A stretch of DNA of 13,377 nucleotides from Nitrolancea sp040255925 (lineage in GTDB: Bacteria > Chloroflexota > Chloroflexia > Thermomicrobiales > Thermomicrobiaceae), in NCBI GenBank assembly GCA_040255925.1, contig JBDZVX010000069.1, forward strand, positions 1-13,377. Reading direction: 5' to 3'. The position numbers and the translations under genes are program-made. Position 1 is the stretch's first letter. Every line of letters begins with the position of its first letter. The notes below the pieces were generated by a model that saw only the letters and a list, made by a program, of their open reading frames with translations, had not been told where the DNA came from and did not search any database. Below, one piece after another: positions 8,101 through 13,377 of this stretch.

Positions 8101-10828
8101 TGAGTTGTTCGCCGGAATGGCGACCGACTGGGACCAAATCCTCGCAGCGCTCGCTTGGACCGGATCAGTCCTCGATCTGTTCCCATCCGGTCCCCCGCCC
8201 GACAGCTTCATCCATCGTATCTGTGCTGGAAGTCAGATGCCGCTGCCGACCGAGCAGGACGAGAAGGACTTGACCACGAGCTTGGAGCATTGGCGAAATG
8301 AATTGAACTTTCTCGACCAGATCTTTCCACCGGAGGCGCTGCGAATTGCCGAAATGCCGTTGGCCGAAGCGCCGATTTCCGCTGTAATCGAAGGATTTGA
8401 GTTCCGGCTCGATCGGCTGCACGAACTGCCTAACTGGATAGGATCGCGCCGGGCGGTCCAAGCCTGCGAAAGATTGGGCTTGGGAGTTTTCATTGCTGCG
8501 GTTCGCGCTGCCTCGCCAGTCCCCCAGACATGGATTCATGCATTTGACAAACGCTTCTATCTCAGTTGGCTTGATGAAGTAGAACGTGCCGAACCGTTGC
8601 TGGCGGAGTTTCGTGGCACTCAGCATCAGCGGATCATTGAGGAGTTCTGTACACTCGATCGACGTCAATTTGAATTGGCATCGAAGCGCATCCAAGCTCG
8701 GGTTGATGGCAAGCGACCGAAACGGGCGAACCTAGATAGGTCGTTTACGCGATCCGAACCAGCGGTCCTGCTCCGTGAACTCAGAAAGCGGGCTCGCCAT
8801 AAACCCCTTCGGCGTCTATTCAAAGAGATTCCAAACGTTCTGCTTGCTTTGAAGCCGTGCCTCCTCATGAGTCCGCTCTCGGTAAGTCAATATCTCGATG
8901 CCGACGCGATTCGGTTCGATCTGGTTATTTTCGATGAGGCATCTCAAATCAAACCTGAGGATGCGGTCGGTTCAATTATGAGGGGCACCCAGACGATCGT
9001 GGTCGGTGATCCGCAACAACTTCCCCCATCTGATTTCTTCGCTATCACGAGTGACGAGAAGGATGACGATGGCGATGACGACGAGGACTCACTGGTCTAT
9101 GAAAGCATCCTCGATGAGTGCCTCACGGTAAATCTGGACCGAAAGATGCTTCGGTGGCATTATCGCAGTCGTGATGAGGACCTGATCGCGTTTTCGAACT
9201 ATCACTTCTACGAGGGTCGGCTTGTAACCTTCCCCAGTGCCGATTCATCATCTGCTCGCGGGATTTCCTTCGAGCATGTGCCAGGAGGTAAGTATGAACG
9301 GCGCGGGACGCGAGTCAACACTCTCGAAGCACGGCGGGTGGCCGAGCGAACCATGGAACATGCTCGCGATTATGTACGACAGAAGCATAAACGTAGCCTT
9401 GGGGTCGTGGCTTTTAGCCAAGCTCAGCAGATCCGAATTCTGGACGAAATTGAGATCCTCCGCCACGCCAATCCCGAGTTGGAACCGTTTTTTGCTGAGA
9501 CCCGGGACGACGCGTTCTTTGTGAAGAACCTGGAGAACGTCCAAGGAGATGAGCGCGACGTGATCTTCATTAGCGTTGGCTACGCCGATTCTGAGGGGCG
9601 TGATGTCCCAATCCCGCTGAACTTTGGACCGTTGAACCGTGCTGGCGGTGAGCGGCGGCTCAACGTGCTTGTTACCCGCGCGCGCGAACAGATTCGTGTG
9701 ATCAGCTCAATTTACCCGCACCAGATCGACGCCTCACGCTCGTCGAGCGTGGGTGTAAAACGCCTCCACGACTACTTGAAATATGCTGTTGAGGGGTCGG
9801 AATCCCTGAGGTCGGAAATTCAGGTTGTCGACGGCTGGTACGAATCACCGTTCGAGGAGGCGGTCGGTGAAGCGCTGAAGCGTCGAGGGATAAAGATCCG
9901 GCGGCAGATCGGCTGTTCAGGCTATCGTATCGACCTTGGCGTCGAAGATCCGGAAAAGCCAGGCCGTTTCCTACTTGGAATCGAATGTGATGGAGCAACT
10001 TACCATTCATATAAGACCGCCAGGGACCGAGATAGACTGCGACAACAGGTGCTTGAAGGACTTGGCTGGCGAATTCATCGTATCTGGTCAGCGGACTGGT
10101 TCCGCGATCCTGAAGGAGAACTTCGCCGGGTCCTCGATGCTATCGAGACTGCACGGCATGGCCGTCCGAGTGAACCAGCCGAACGGCTGATCGATATACA
10201 CCTCCCTGATCCTGCACGGTCTTCACCGCAACCTGCTGCACCTTCACGTAGTCAGGTGCCTTCACGTCCGCAATCAAATTCTGTGCGGCCGCAACCATAT
10301 AACGAAGCGAATCTTCCACGGTTCGGCGGACGCGACGCCATTTTCGAGGTATCGGATGAGGCCGTGATTGTCGTACTCGTTGCTTGCGTCGCTCAGGAAG
10401 GCCCGATCCATTCGGATCGGGCGCTGGCCCGAGTAGCGCGTTGTTGGGGCTATGAGCGCATGAGTTCGAACGTAGAGGAACGAGTGAGGCGGGCACTACG
10501 GGTCGCCGTTCAAAAGCGGCGTATCATTGCGCGTGGCAGCTTTCTCTGGGATCTCACTACTTCCACGGATCCGTACCAGGGTCCAATCCGTGAGGTGAAA
10601 CCCCGATCCATCGAGCAGGTAGCTATCGAAGAGTTGGCTGGTACGGTCTTACTTGTCCTCCAGCAAGGTTTTGCAATGCCGCTTGAAAATCTCATCACGG
10701 AAACTGCGCAATTTCTCGGCTTGAGTCGGACCGGTCACATTGTGGTGGCAAGGATTCGCGAAGCTATCCAGTACCTACATGAGAAAGGCCGCGTTTCGAT
10801 TGCTGCGTGTGGGATATGGGCCGTTTAG
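5150..10828 (+). CDS. DUF4011 / SF1 helicase / Vsr-like nuclease / DUF3320 protein, likely defence
   Basis: A 1892-residue helicase-nuclease fusion of the COG1112 type. The N-terminus has the DUF4011 signature WKRSLLDLTRRNQLLYF. The SF1 helicase core follows: Walker A GPPGTGKS at 333-340, a long helical insertion between about 480 and 1230, Walker B DEAS at 1262-1265, GDPQQLPP at 1286-1293, an acidic loop at 1302-1313, the NVQGDERD motif, and motif VI TRAR at 1509-1512. A Vsr/MTES_1575-like endonuclease comes next, with E1569, D1595 and E1612-C-D1614 as probable metal ligands. The last 170 residues or so contain DUF3320-like helical modules, apparently two in tandem. All key residues are intact, so it looks functional. 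Start chosen at ATG 5150, with GGGG at 5141-5144 and the DUF4011 match beginning soon after. The frame is open back to 4865, but that part overlaps mutL. Such proteins are common in defence islands, with or without partners; here it is alone. Antiphage activity is inference; a repair role is the alternative. Confidence 0.93.
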   Translation: MEVVTTPSLEQKVSGWKRSLLDLTRRNQLLYFKPRRTSTIPFIEPDSLSLFKALAYEGKTFGFYLKPEELTFAASEEADDLGLDADLQEEGAHLESRDEATVPVHPPRPDEIVTGLEAKDLQNRLKRLRLRSRSAVSEQGVNILFVAFGFLHWRERNSGSPLECSPLLLVPVELQRDSSLDPFRLVPIEDECVLNPTLVEKLSRDFGLVLNSDSEQGNDPELETLIARIENRINHFPDWFVSREVHLGLFSFTKLLMYKDLDRHYEKIAAHPLLSALAGDSSRLLPPSSDLPTFDQLDDLVSPQETFQVLDADSSQIEAIEAAKRGVSFVLQGPPGTGKSQTITNIIAEAICAGKRVLFVSVKMAALDVVKSRLDKTGLGTFCLELHSHRANKREVLGELGKALDFSPSRALTASDQDLRRLQLRRRHLNHYVRALHEKRSALNLSAHDVMGKLMMLNQAPDLRFKVQGAMTLESEELERIREAIQDLTEYGDIVLNETVHPWYQTRLTQFSYGIKDDIFAHFMEAIDLLRHAKCRGAAVADVLGLAQPVAVSELEILRELVAVARQTPKPPSSWFEPGRLTAAIRVARLHHASARAYSERRTAIETKYWPNIFFADVISIRDRVQQGEAVVEPLSAGNESSIDLVFRKHSWLAETLDTLTVDLQRVQRLRAEAATLLDCPVPLTLEEVAKHSWILGVVASDPRPTADWFDPQRLEQIRELVDHAATLAENIRAGELALAAHSAEIYTFVTEDVARAYAEDYNSSFGRMSFTYWRRQGKLRATLREPAQLNYEDAAGVVAVAHRVNVARNWFAEQSHKLSEDLGAYYTGEDSDWPAVLSAIDHTRRLVEFFGTTGVPTGVRNVLISRGDRIRLASDLHRQLSELVARIDQTLASLTSVADITQIIADHRHPRYIPVRELVEQVASWHAQLQGLWSAGDSFASLRRDSTVPQVAQILGDIDEILSLRAIEEQLGEDSSSLHEQFGELFAGMATDWDQILAALAWTGSVLDLFPSGPPPDSFIHRICAGSQMPLPTEQDEKDLTTSLEHWRNELNFLDQIFPPEALRIAEMPLAEAPISAVIEGFEFRLDRLHELPNWIGSRRAVQACERLGLGVFIAAVRAASPVPQTWIHAFDKRFYLSWLDEVERAEPLLAEFRGTQHQRIIEEFCTLDRRQFELASKRIQARVDGKRPKRANLDRSFTRSEPAVLLRELRKRARHKPLRRLFKEIPNVLLALKPCLLMSPLSVSQYLDADAIRFDLVIFDEASQIKPEDAVGSIMRGTQTIVVGDPQQLPPSDFFAITSDEKDDDGDDDEDSLVYESILDECLTVNLDRKMLRWHYRSRDEDLIAFSNYHFYEGRLVTFPSADSSSARGISFEHVPGGKYERRGTRVNTLEARRVAERTMEHARDYVRQKHKRSLGVVAFSQAQQIRILDEIEILRHANPELEPFFAETRDDAFFVKNLENVQGDERDVIFISVGYADSEGRDVPIPLNFGPLNRAGGERRLNVLVTRAREQIRVISSIYPHQIDASRSSSVGVKRLHDYLKYAVEGSESLRSEIQVVDGWYESPFEEAVGEALKRRGIKIRRQIGCSGYRIDLGVEDPEKPGRFLLGIECDGATYHSYKTARDRDRLRQQVLEGLGWRIHRIWSADWFRDPEGELRRVLDAIETARHGRPSEPAERLIDIHLPDPARSSPQPAAPSRSQVPSRPQSNSVRPQPYNEANLPRFGGRDAIFEVSDEAVIVVLVACVAQEGPIHSDRALARVARCWGYERMSSNVEERVRRALRVAVQKRRIIARGSFLWDLTTSTDPYQGPIREVKPRSIEQVAIEELAGTVLLVLQQGFAMPLENLITETAQFLGLSRTGHIVVARIREAIQYLHEKGRVSIAACGIWAV
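10770..10806 (+). repeat. First copy of a 37-bp direct repeat (helicase 3' end)
   Basis: This segment encodes part of the last 20 residues of the helicase-nuclease (YLHEKG...SIAA). It recurs exactly 70 bases downstream at 10840-10876 with 35 of 37 bases identical, in the same orientation. Confidence 0.9.
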
Positions 10829-10839
10829 CTCAACGCATA

Positions 10840-10883
10840 AGTACCTACATGAGAAAGGCTGCATTTCGATTGCTGCAAGCTAG
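10840..10883 (+). pseudogene. Remnant of a helicase 3' end (second copy)
   Basis: Only 11 bases after the helicase stop, a second copy of its C-terminal coding stretch appears. Read in the homologous frame from 10842 it gives YLHEKGCISIAAS and then a TAG stop at 10881-10883, whereas the intact gene reads YLHEKGRVSIAACGIWAV and stops. There is no start codon or upstream coding sequence, so this is not a gene. It could be a local tandem duplication or the tail left by an earlier, related helicase allele at the same site. The different ending and its own stop codon slightly favour the second reading. Confidence 0.7.
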
Positions 10884-10947
10884 ATATTACCGACTGGAGA
10901 TAGCGGCCGTGATTCATGGTTCAGCAGACATCGTTGAAGACTGCTAA

Positions 10948-11151
10948 AAATCGGCGCAGTTCGACTTCCTGGCCGCCAGTACCGCGTGTCACTCCGCGAT
11001 CCGGGCTGGCGATCCCCTCTCTCTGGCGGAGATGCGGGAGCTGATCATCCAGCTTGAGCAATGTGCGTCACCACGGGTCTGCGCTCACGGCCGGCCGACG
11101 ATGCTGCATCTGAGCCAGGGGGGGCTGGAGCGGCAGTTTTCCCGGCGCTAA
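10948..11151 (+). pseudogene. mutL': Displaced 3' end of mutL (headless remnant)
   Basis: In the mutL frame from 10957 this encodes QFDFLAASTACHSAIRAG and onward to CAHGRP...LERQFSRR with a TAA stop. It keeps both C-terminal catalytic-domain motifs but lacks everything before residue 520 of MutL. An in-frame TAA at 10945-10947 closes it upstream. Compared with the tail of intact mutL there are 21 mismatches in 195 bases, with five amino-acid changes. Its stop region touches the convergent kinase gene, so this is probably the tail in its original chromosomal context. It also serves as the right-hand copy of the direct repeat. No start or ribosome site is visible and no product is expected. Confidence 0.92.
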
Positions 11152-12482
11152 TCGCCGGGGCTGGGCACCTGTTCGGCGATCGCCCGGACTTCGGGCTCGC
11201 TGGGGATGACGAAGCTGGCCACGGTGCCTTCGCCCTCCCGGCTGATGATGGAGATCCGTCCGCCATGGGCTTCGACCAGCGCCTTGGCGATCGAAAGACC
11301 CAGTCCGGTACCCCCCATCGACCGGCTCCTGGCCTTGTCGACCCGGTAGAAACGGTCGAAGACACGCGGGAGATCTTCCGCCGAGATACCGCTGCCGGTA
11401 TCCCGAACGGTAACCGTTGCCTCGGTTCCAGCACACCCGATGTCCACGTCTACCGTGCCGCTGGCCGGCGTGTGCTTCAACGCGTTATCGACCAGAATCC
11501 GCACCACCTGCTTGATACGCTCGCCATCCGCCAGCGCCAGGCAGGTCCCGGCCGCGGTGAAAGCCAGCCGGACGTTTCGCGTCGCGGCCAGCGGTTGCAT
11601 GCTCTCGACCGCCCCGCCGACCACCCGCGCCAAGTCTTGCGGCTCGCGCAGGAGTTCGAGCCGCCCGGCATCGGCACGAGCCAGCATCAGGAGATCATCG
11701 ACCAGCCGGTCGGTCCGGTCTACCTCATCTAAAATGCCGTGCAGTTCCGGCATCACCGCCTCGATCTTGACGCTCGGGTCCATCTGCGCAAGCTCTGCAT
11801 TGGCCCGGATCAGGGTCAATGGTGTACGCAACTCATGGGATGCATCGGCAACGAACATCCGTTGTTGTTCGAACGCAGCGTTGATTGGCCGCATCGCGCG
11901 ACGGGAGAGGAATAGGCCGGCCGGCACCGCGATGACCACGCCCAGACCGGCACCGAGCACGGTCATCCACCGGACCAGGCTCAGTTCGGCGTCGTGCTCG
12001 CGAAGGCTCCGGACCACCTGTACGGCTCCGACGACCTGGGAGTCATGAGTCACCGGGATCGTCATGACCCGGACCGACCCGAGTTCACCGATCGAGACCG
12101 ACCGGGTATCGATGGTGCCGTTCAAAGCTTGATCGATGCCGGATATGATGGGGAGTCCCGCGGTGTTCACGCCACGGGGGTTATCAACGACCTTCCGGTT
12201 CCGGTTGATCACGAAGAGGATGGTGTCGCCTGACTGGATGATCTCATCGTCCCTATGGTCGTCATCGTCGTCGTGGCGGTTAAACGATTCGCTCGTTCCC
12301 TCGGAGAGCCGTTCGTCCCATCGGTCGATCGCCGGCGCTGCTTGCAGCCGCATCGTCTGGTCCATTTCACGCTCAAGGCTCTGGCGCAGGGCGAGAAACG
12401 TCACCAGCCCGACGACGACGATAATAAGGACCACCACCAGCGCATTGAGGACCGCAAGCCGGCGGCCGACATTCTGAAACAC
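11148..12482 (-). CDS. Membrane sensor histidine kinase
   Basis: Inner-membrane sensor kinase of 444 residues, partner of the response regulator directly upstream. It has transmembrane segments at about 10-32 and 172-193, with an extracytoplasmic sensor region between them. The HisKA box VADASHELRTPL has the phospho-acceptor H216. The ATPase domain has an N box with N333 (VDNALKHTP), a G1 box DTGSG at 361-365, an F box FDRF at 375-378 and a G2 box GTGLG at 391-395. No clear HAMP domain separates TM2 from the H box. The sensor region contains an unusual run HDDDDDHRDDE at 70-80, a plausible metal or cation site. The start is GTG at 12482; its ribosome site AGGGG (12489-12493) overlaps the regulator's stop codon, so the two are probably translated in a coupled way. 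The stop overlaps the end of the mutL remnant on the opposite strand. The signal sensed is unknown. Confidence 0.95.
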   Translation of the reverse strand: MFQNVGRRLAVLNALVVVLIIVVVGLVTFLALRQSLEREMDQTMRLQAAPAIDRWDERLSEGTSESFNRHDDDDDHRDDEIIQSGDTILFVINRNRKVVDNPRGVNTAGLPIISGIDQALNGTIDTRSVSIGELGSVRVMTIPVTHDSQVVGAVQVVRSLREHDAELSLVRWMTVLGAGLGVVIAVPAGLFLSRRAMRPINAAFEQQRMFVADASHELRTPLTLIRANAELAQMDPSVKIEAVMPELHGILDEVDRTDRLVDDLLMLARADAGRLELLREPQDLARVVGGAVESMQPLAATRNVRLAFTAAGTCLALADGERIKQVVRILVDNALKHTPASGTVDVDIGCAGTEATVTVRDTGSGISAEDLPRVFDRFYRVDKARSRSMGGTGLGLSIAKALVEAHGGRISIISREGEGTVASFVIPSEPEVRAIAEQVPSPGD

Positions 12483-12488
12483 TGGTAG

Positions 12489-12493
12489 CCCCT
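12489..12493 (-). promoter_or_regulatory. Ribosome binding site of the kinase, overlapping the regulator stop
   Basis: AGGGG on the minus strand includes bases of the TAG stop codon of the response regulator (12492-12494) and lies 6 bases from the GTG start of the kinase. The arrangement supports the unusual GTG start and suggests that ribosomes ending the regulator re-initiate on the kinase. Confidence 0.7.
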
Positions 12494-13163
12494 ACTCGCG
12501 AATGACGTAGCCCACTCCTCGGACAGTCTGGATGAGGGAGTCCCGCTGCCCCTTATCGAGCTTCTTCCGCAGGTAGTAGATGTAGAGATCGATCACGTTC
12601 CCCTCCGGCTCGGCTTCATAGCCCCAGACCCGCTCCAGGATCTGATCGCGGGAGAGTACCTGCCCGATGTTCCGGAGCAGGTACTCCAGGAGCGCGAATT
12701 CGCGCGGGCTGAGATCGATTTCCCGTCCGGCCCGTTCGACCCGCCGCGTACGAGTATCCAGCGTGAGGTCTCTGACGCGCAGGATGGACGGCAGCAATGG
12801 CCGCTCGCCCCGGCGGGTTAGGGCGCGAATCCTGGCCAGGAGCTCGGCGAAGGCGAAAGGCTTGCCGAGGTAATCATCGGCACCGGCGTCGAGTCCTTCC
12901 ACCCGTTCCGGCAGCTCCCGGCGTGCGGTCAGCATGAGCACCGGCGTGTGAATCCCCTCTTTCCGGAGATGACGGCAGATTTCGAGCCCGTCCATGCCCG
13001 GAAGCATCCGGTCCAGTACGATCGCGTCATACGAGCCGGCTAGGGCCAGATCGAGCCCGGTGTCGCCGTCGTAGGCCAGGTCAGTCTCGTACCGCTCGGC
13101 CTGGAGCACGCGCCCAATGATTTCAGCCAGTCTCACTTCGTCTTCAACGACCAGGATTCGCAT
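12492..13163 (-). CDS. OmpR/PhoB-family response regulator
   Basis: Cytoplasmic DNA-binding regulator of 223 residues, the standard OmpR length. The receiver domain begins RILVVEDE (acidic pocket E7, D8), with phospho-acceptor D51 in VLDRMLPGMDG, T79 in MLTAR and K101 in LGKPF. The C-terminal winged-helix domain runs from about residue 125 to the end and closes with the typical RGVGYVIRE. It is expected to be phosphorylated by the kinase gene that follows 9 bases downstream. ATG 13163 was chosen because receiver domains usually begin MRILVVEDE. An in-frame TTG at 13176-13178 would add five residues and overlaps the preceding stop codon, so the start is not certain. Regulated genes cannot be named from this window; the upstream membrane-protein gene may share the operon. 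Confidence 0.95.
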   Translation of the reverse strand: MRILVVEDEVRLAEIIGRVLQAERYETDLAYDGDTGLDLALAGSYDAIVLDRMLPGMDGLEICRHLRKEGIHTPVLMLTARRELPERVEGLDAGADDYLGKPFAFAELLARIRALTRRGERPLLPSILRVRDLTLDTRTRRVERAGREIDLSPREFALLEYLLRNIGQVLSRDQILERVWGYEAEPEGNVIDLYIYYLRKKLDKGQRDSLIQTVRGVGYVIRE

Positions 13164-13174
13164 AGCGTCCCGAT

Positions 13175-13377
13175 TCAATCACCCACGATCGCGTCCGCGA
13201 CCGGTTTACGGGCCCGGGATCGCGCTGGGACGGCCGCGGCAAACCGGGGCTGGCGATGGCGCCGGAGCAGACGGTAGAGCGAAAGAGCCAACACGACAAC
13301 AGCGGTTCCGATGTAGATCGCGATTGCCCAGGGCTGAATTGTATCGCTTCCCGACCCAAGTCCATGGATCAGCCCCA
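13175..13377 (-). CDS. C-terminal end of an unknown membrane protein (partial)
   Basis: A frame on the minus strand enters from the window edge and stays open for 66 residues to a TGA at 13175-13177. It reads GLIHGLGSGSDTIQPWAIAI, then a hydrophobic stretch YIGTAVVVLALSLYRLL, then a strongly basic tail (RRHRQPR...RSRARKP). This has the look of a final transmembrane helix with a positively charged cytoplasmic end. The stop overlaps the alternative TTG start of the response regulator, as expected for a tightly packed operon. The 5' part is outside the window and I do not recognise the family. A second frame here (13144-13365, minus) lacks such features and is probably a shadow. Confidence 0.6.
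   Translation of the reverse strand, partial: GLIHGLGSGSDTIQPWAIAIYIGTAVVVLALSLYRLLRRHRQPRFAAAVPARSRARKPVADAIVGD

Larger units (their letters stand above)
4956..10952 (+). mobile_element. Inferred inserted block of about 6 kb at the mutL 3' end
   Basis: Everything between the mutL stop and the displaced mutL tail appears to be inserted DNA. Evidence: the mutL 3' end is repeated on both sides; the only gene inside is a large accessory helicase-nuclease; and base composition drops (two 60-base lines counted in the insert gave 57% and 42% GC, one in valS gave 70%). No integrase, transposase, inverted termini or tRNA is present, so the mechanism is open. Homologous recombination of a donor fragment carrying a mutL tail would fit, as would an unrecognised element using mutL as a target. 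The non-coding parts are 4956-5149, with a probable promoter, and 10829-10952, which holds a remnant of the helicase 3' end (10840-10883) and then about 70 bases in which I recognise nothing. Confidence 0.6.

Noticed and set aside
11061..12048. Plus-strand open frames across the mutL remnant and kinase gene
   Set aside because: The first repeats the out-of-frame translation of the mutL tail seen near 4865 and then runs antisense to the kinase. Both are explained by the real genes.
1..13377. CRISPR arrays, tRNA or rRNA genes, insertion-sequence transposases or integrases
   Set aside because: I looked for regularly spaced repeats, tRNA-like folds and recombinase motifs on both strands and found none. 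The only repeats are the two gene-tail duplications.

Overview
The window is high-GC bacterial DNA with a housekeeping backbone interrupted by one large accessory gene. From left to right it holds: a T-box riboswitch leader with its terminator; valS (valyl-tRNA synthetase); mutL (mismatch repair); a block of about 6 kb carrying one 1892-residue helicase-nuclease; a broken second copy of the mutL 3' end; and, on the minus strand, a sensor kinase, its OmpR-type response regulator and the C-terminal end of a membrane protein cut by the window edge. A T-box, a nuclease-type MutL and high GC together suggest Chloroflexota, perhaps a Thermomicrobia/Sphaerobacter relative. T-boxes occur outside Firmicutes in that phylum, and most Actinobacteria lack MutL. 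This placement is inference from gene content only.

valS is controlled by its leader. The specifier loop presents GUC (Val), the antiterminator bulge is UGGU (complementary to the ACCA end of tRNA-Val), and an intrinsic terminator lies 51 bases before the start codon. A strong hairpin separates valS from mutL, which has its own ribosome binding site.

The most interesting part is 4761-11151. The last 195 bp of mutL occur twice, once as the real gene end (4761-4955) and once as a headless remnant (10957-11151), as gap-free direct repeats with 174/195 identical bases by hand count. Between them sits a lone DUF4011 / SF1 helicase / Vsr-like (MTES_1575) nuclease / DUF3320 protein of the COG1112 type, a class often seen in defence islands. 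It has a lower GC content than its neighbours and its own likely promoter. Just after its stop lies a second partial copy of its own 3' end. The layout reads as a defence-type cargo inserted at the 3' end of mutL, with a replacement gene tail supplied so that mutL still encodes a full protein. The displaced tail remains next to the convergent kinase gene and overlaps its stop codon by 3 bases. No integrase or transposase is present.

The right end is a compact minus-strand operon (membrane protein, response regulator, histidine kinase) with overlapping or near-overlapping junctions. The kinase sensor domain carries a striking Asp/His-rich run.
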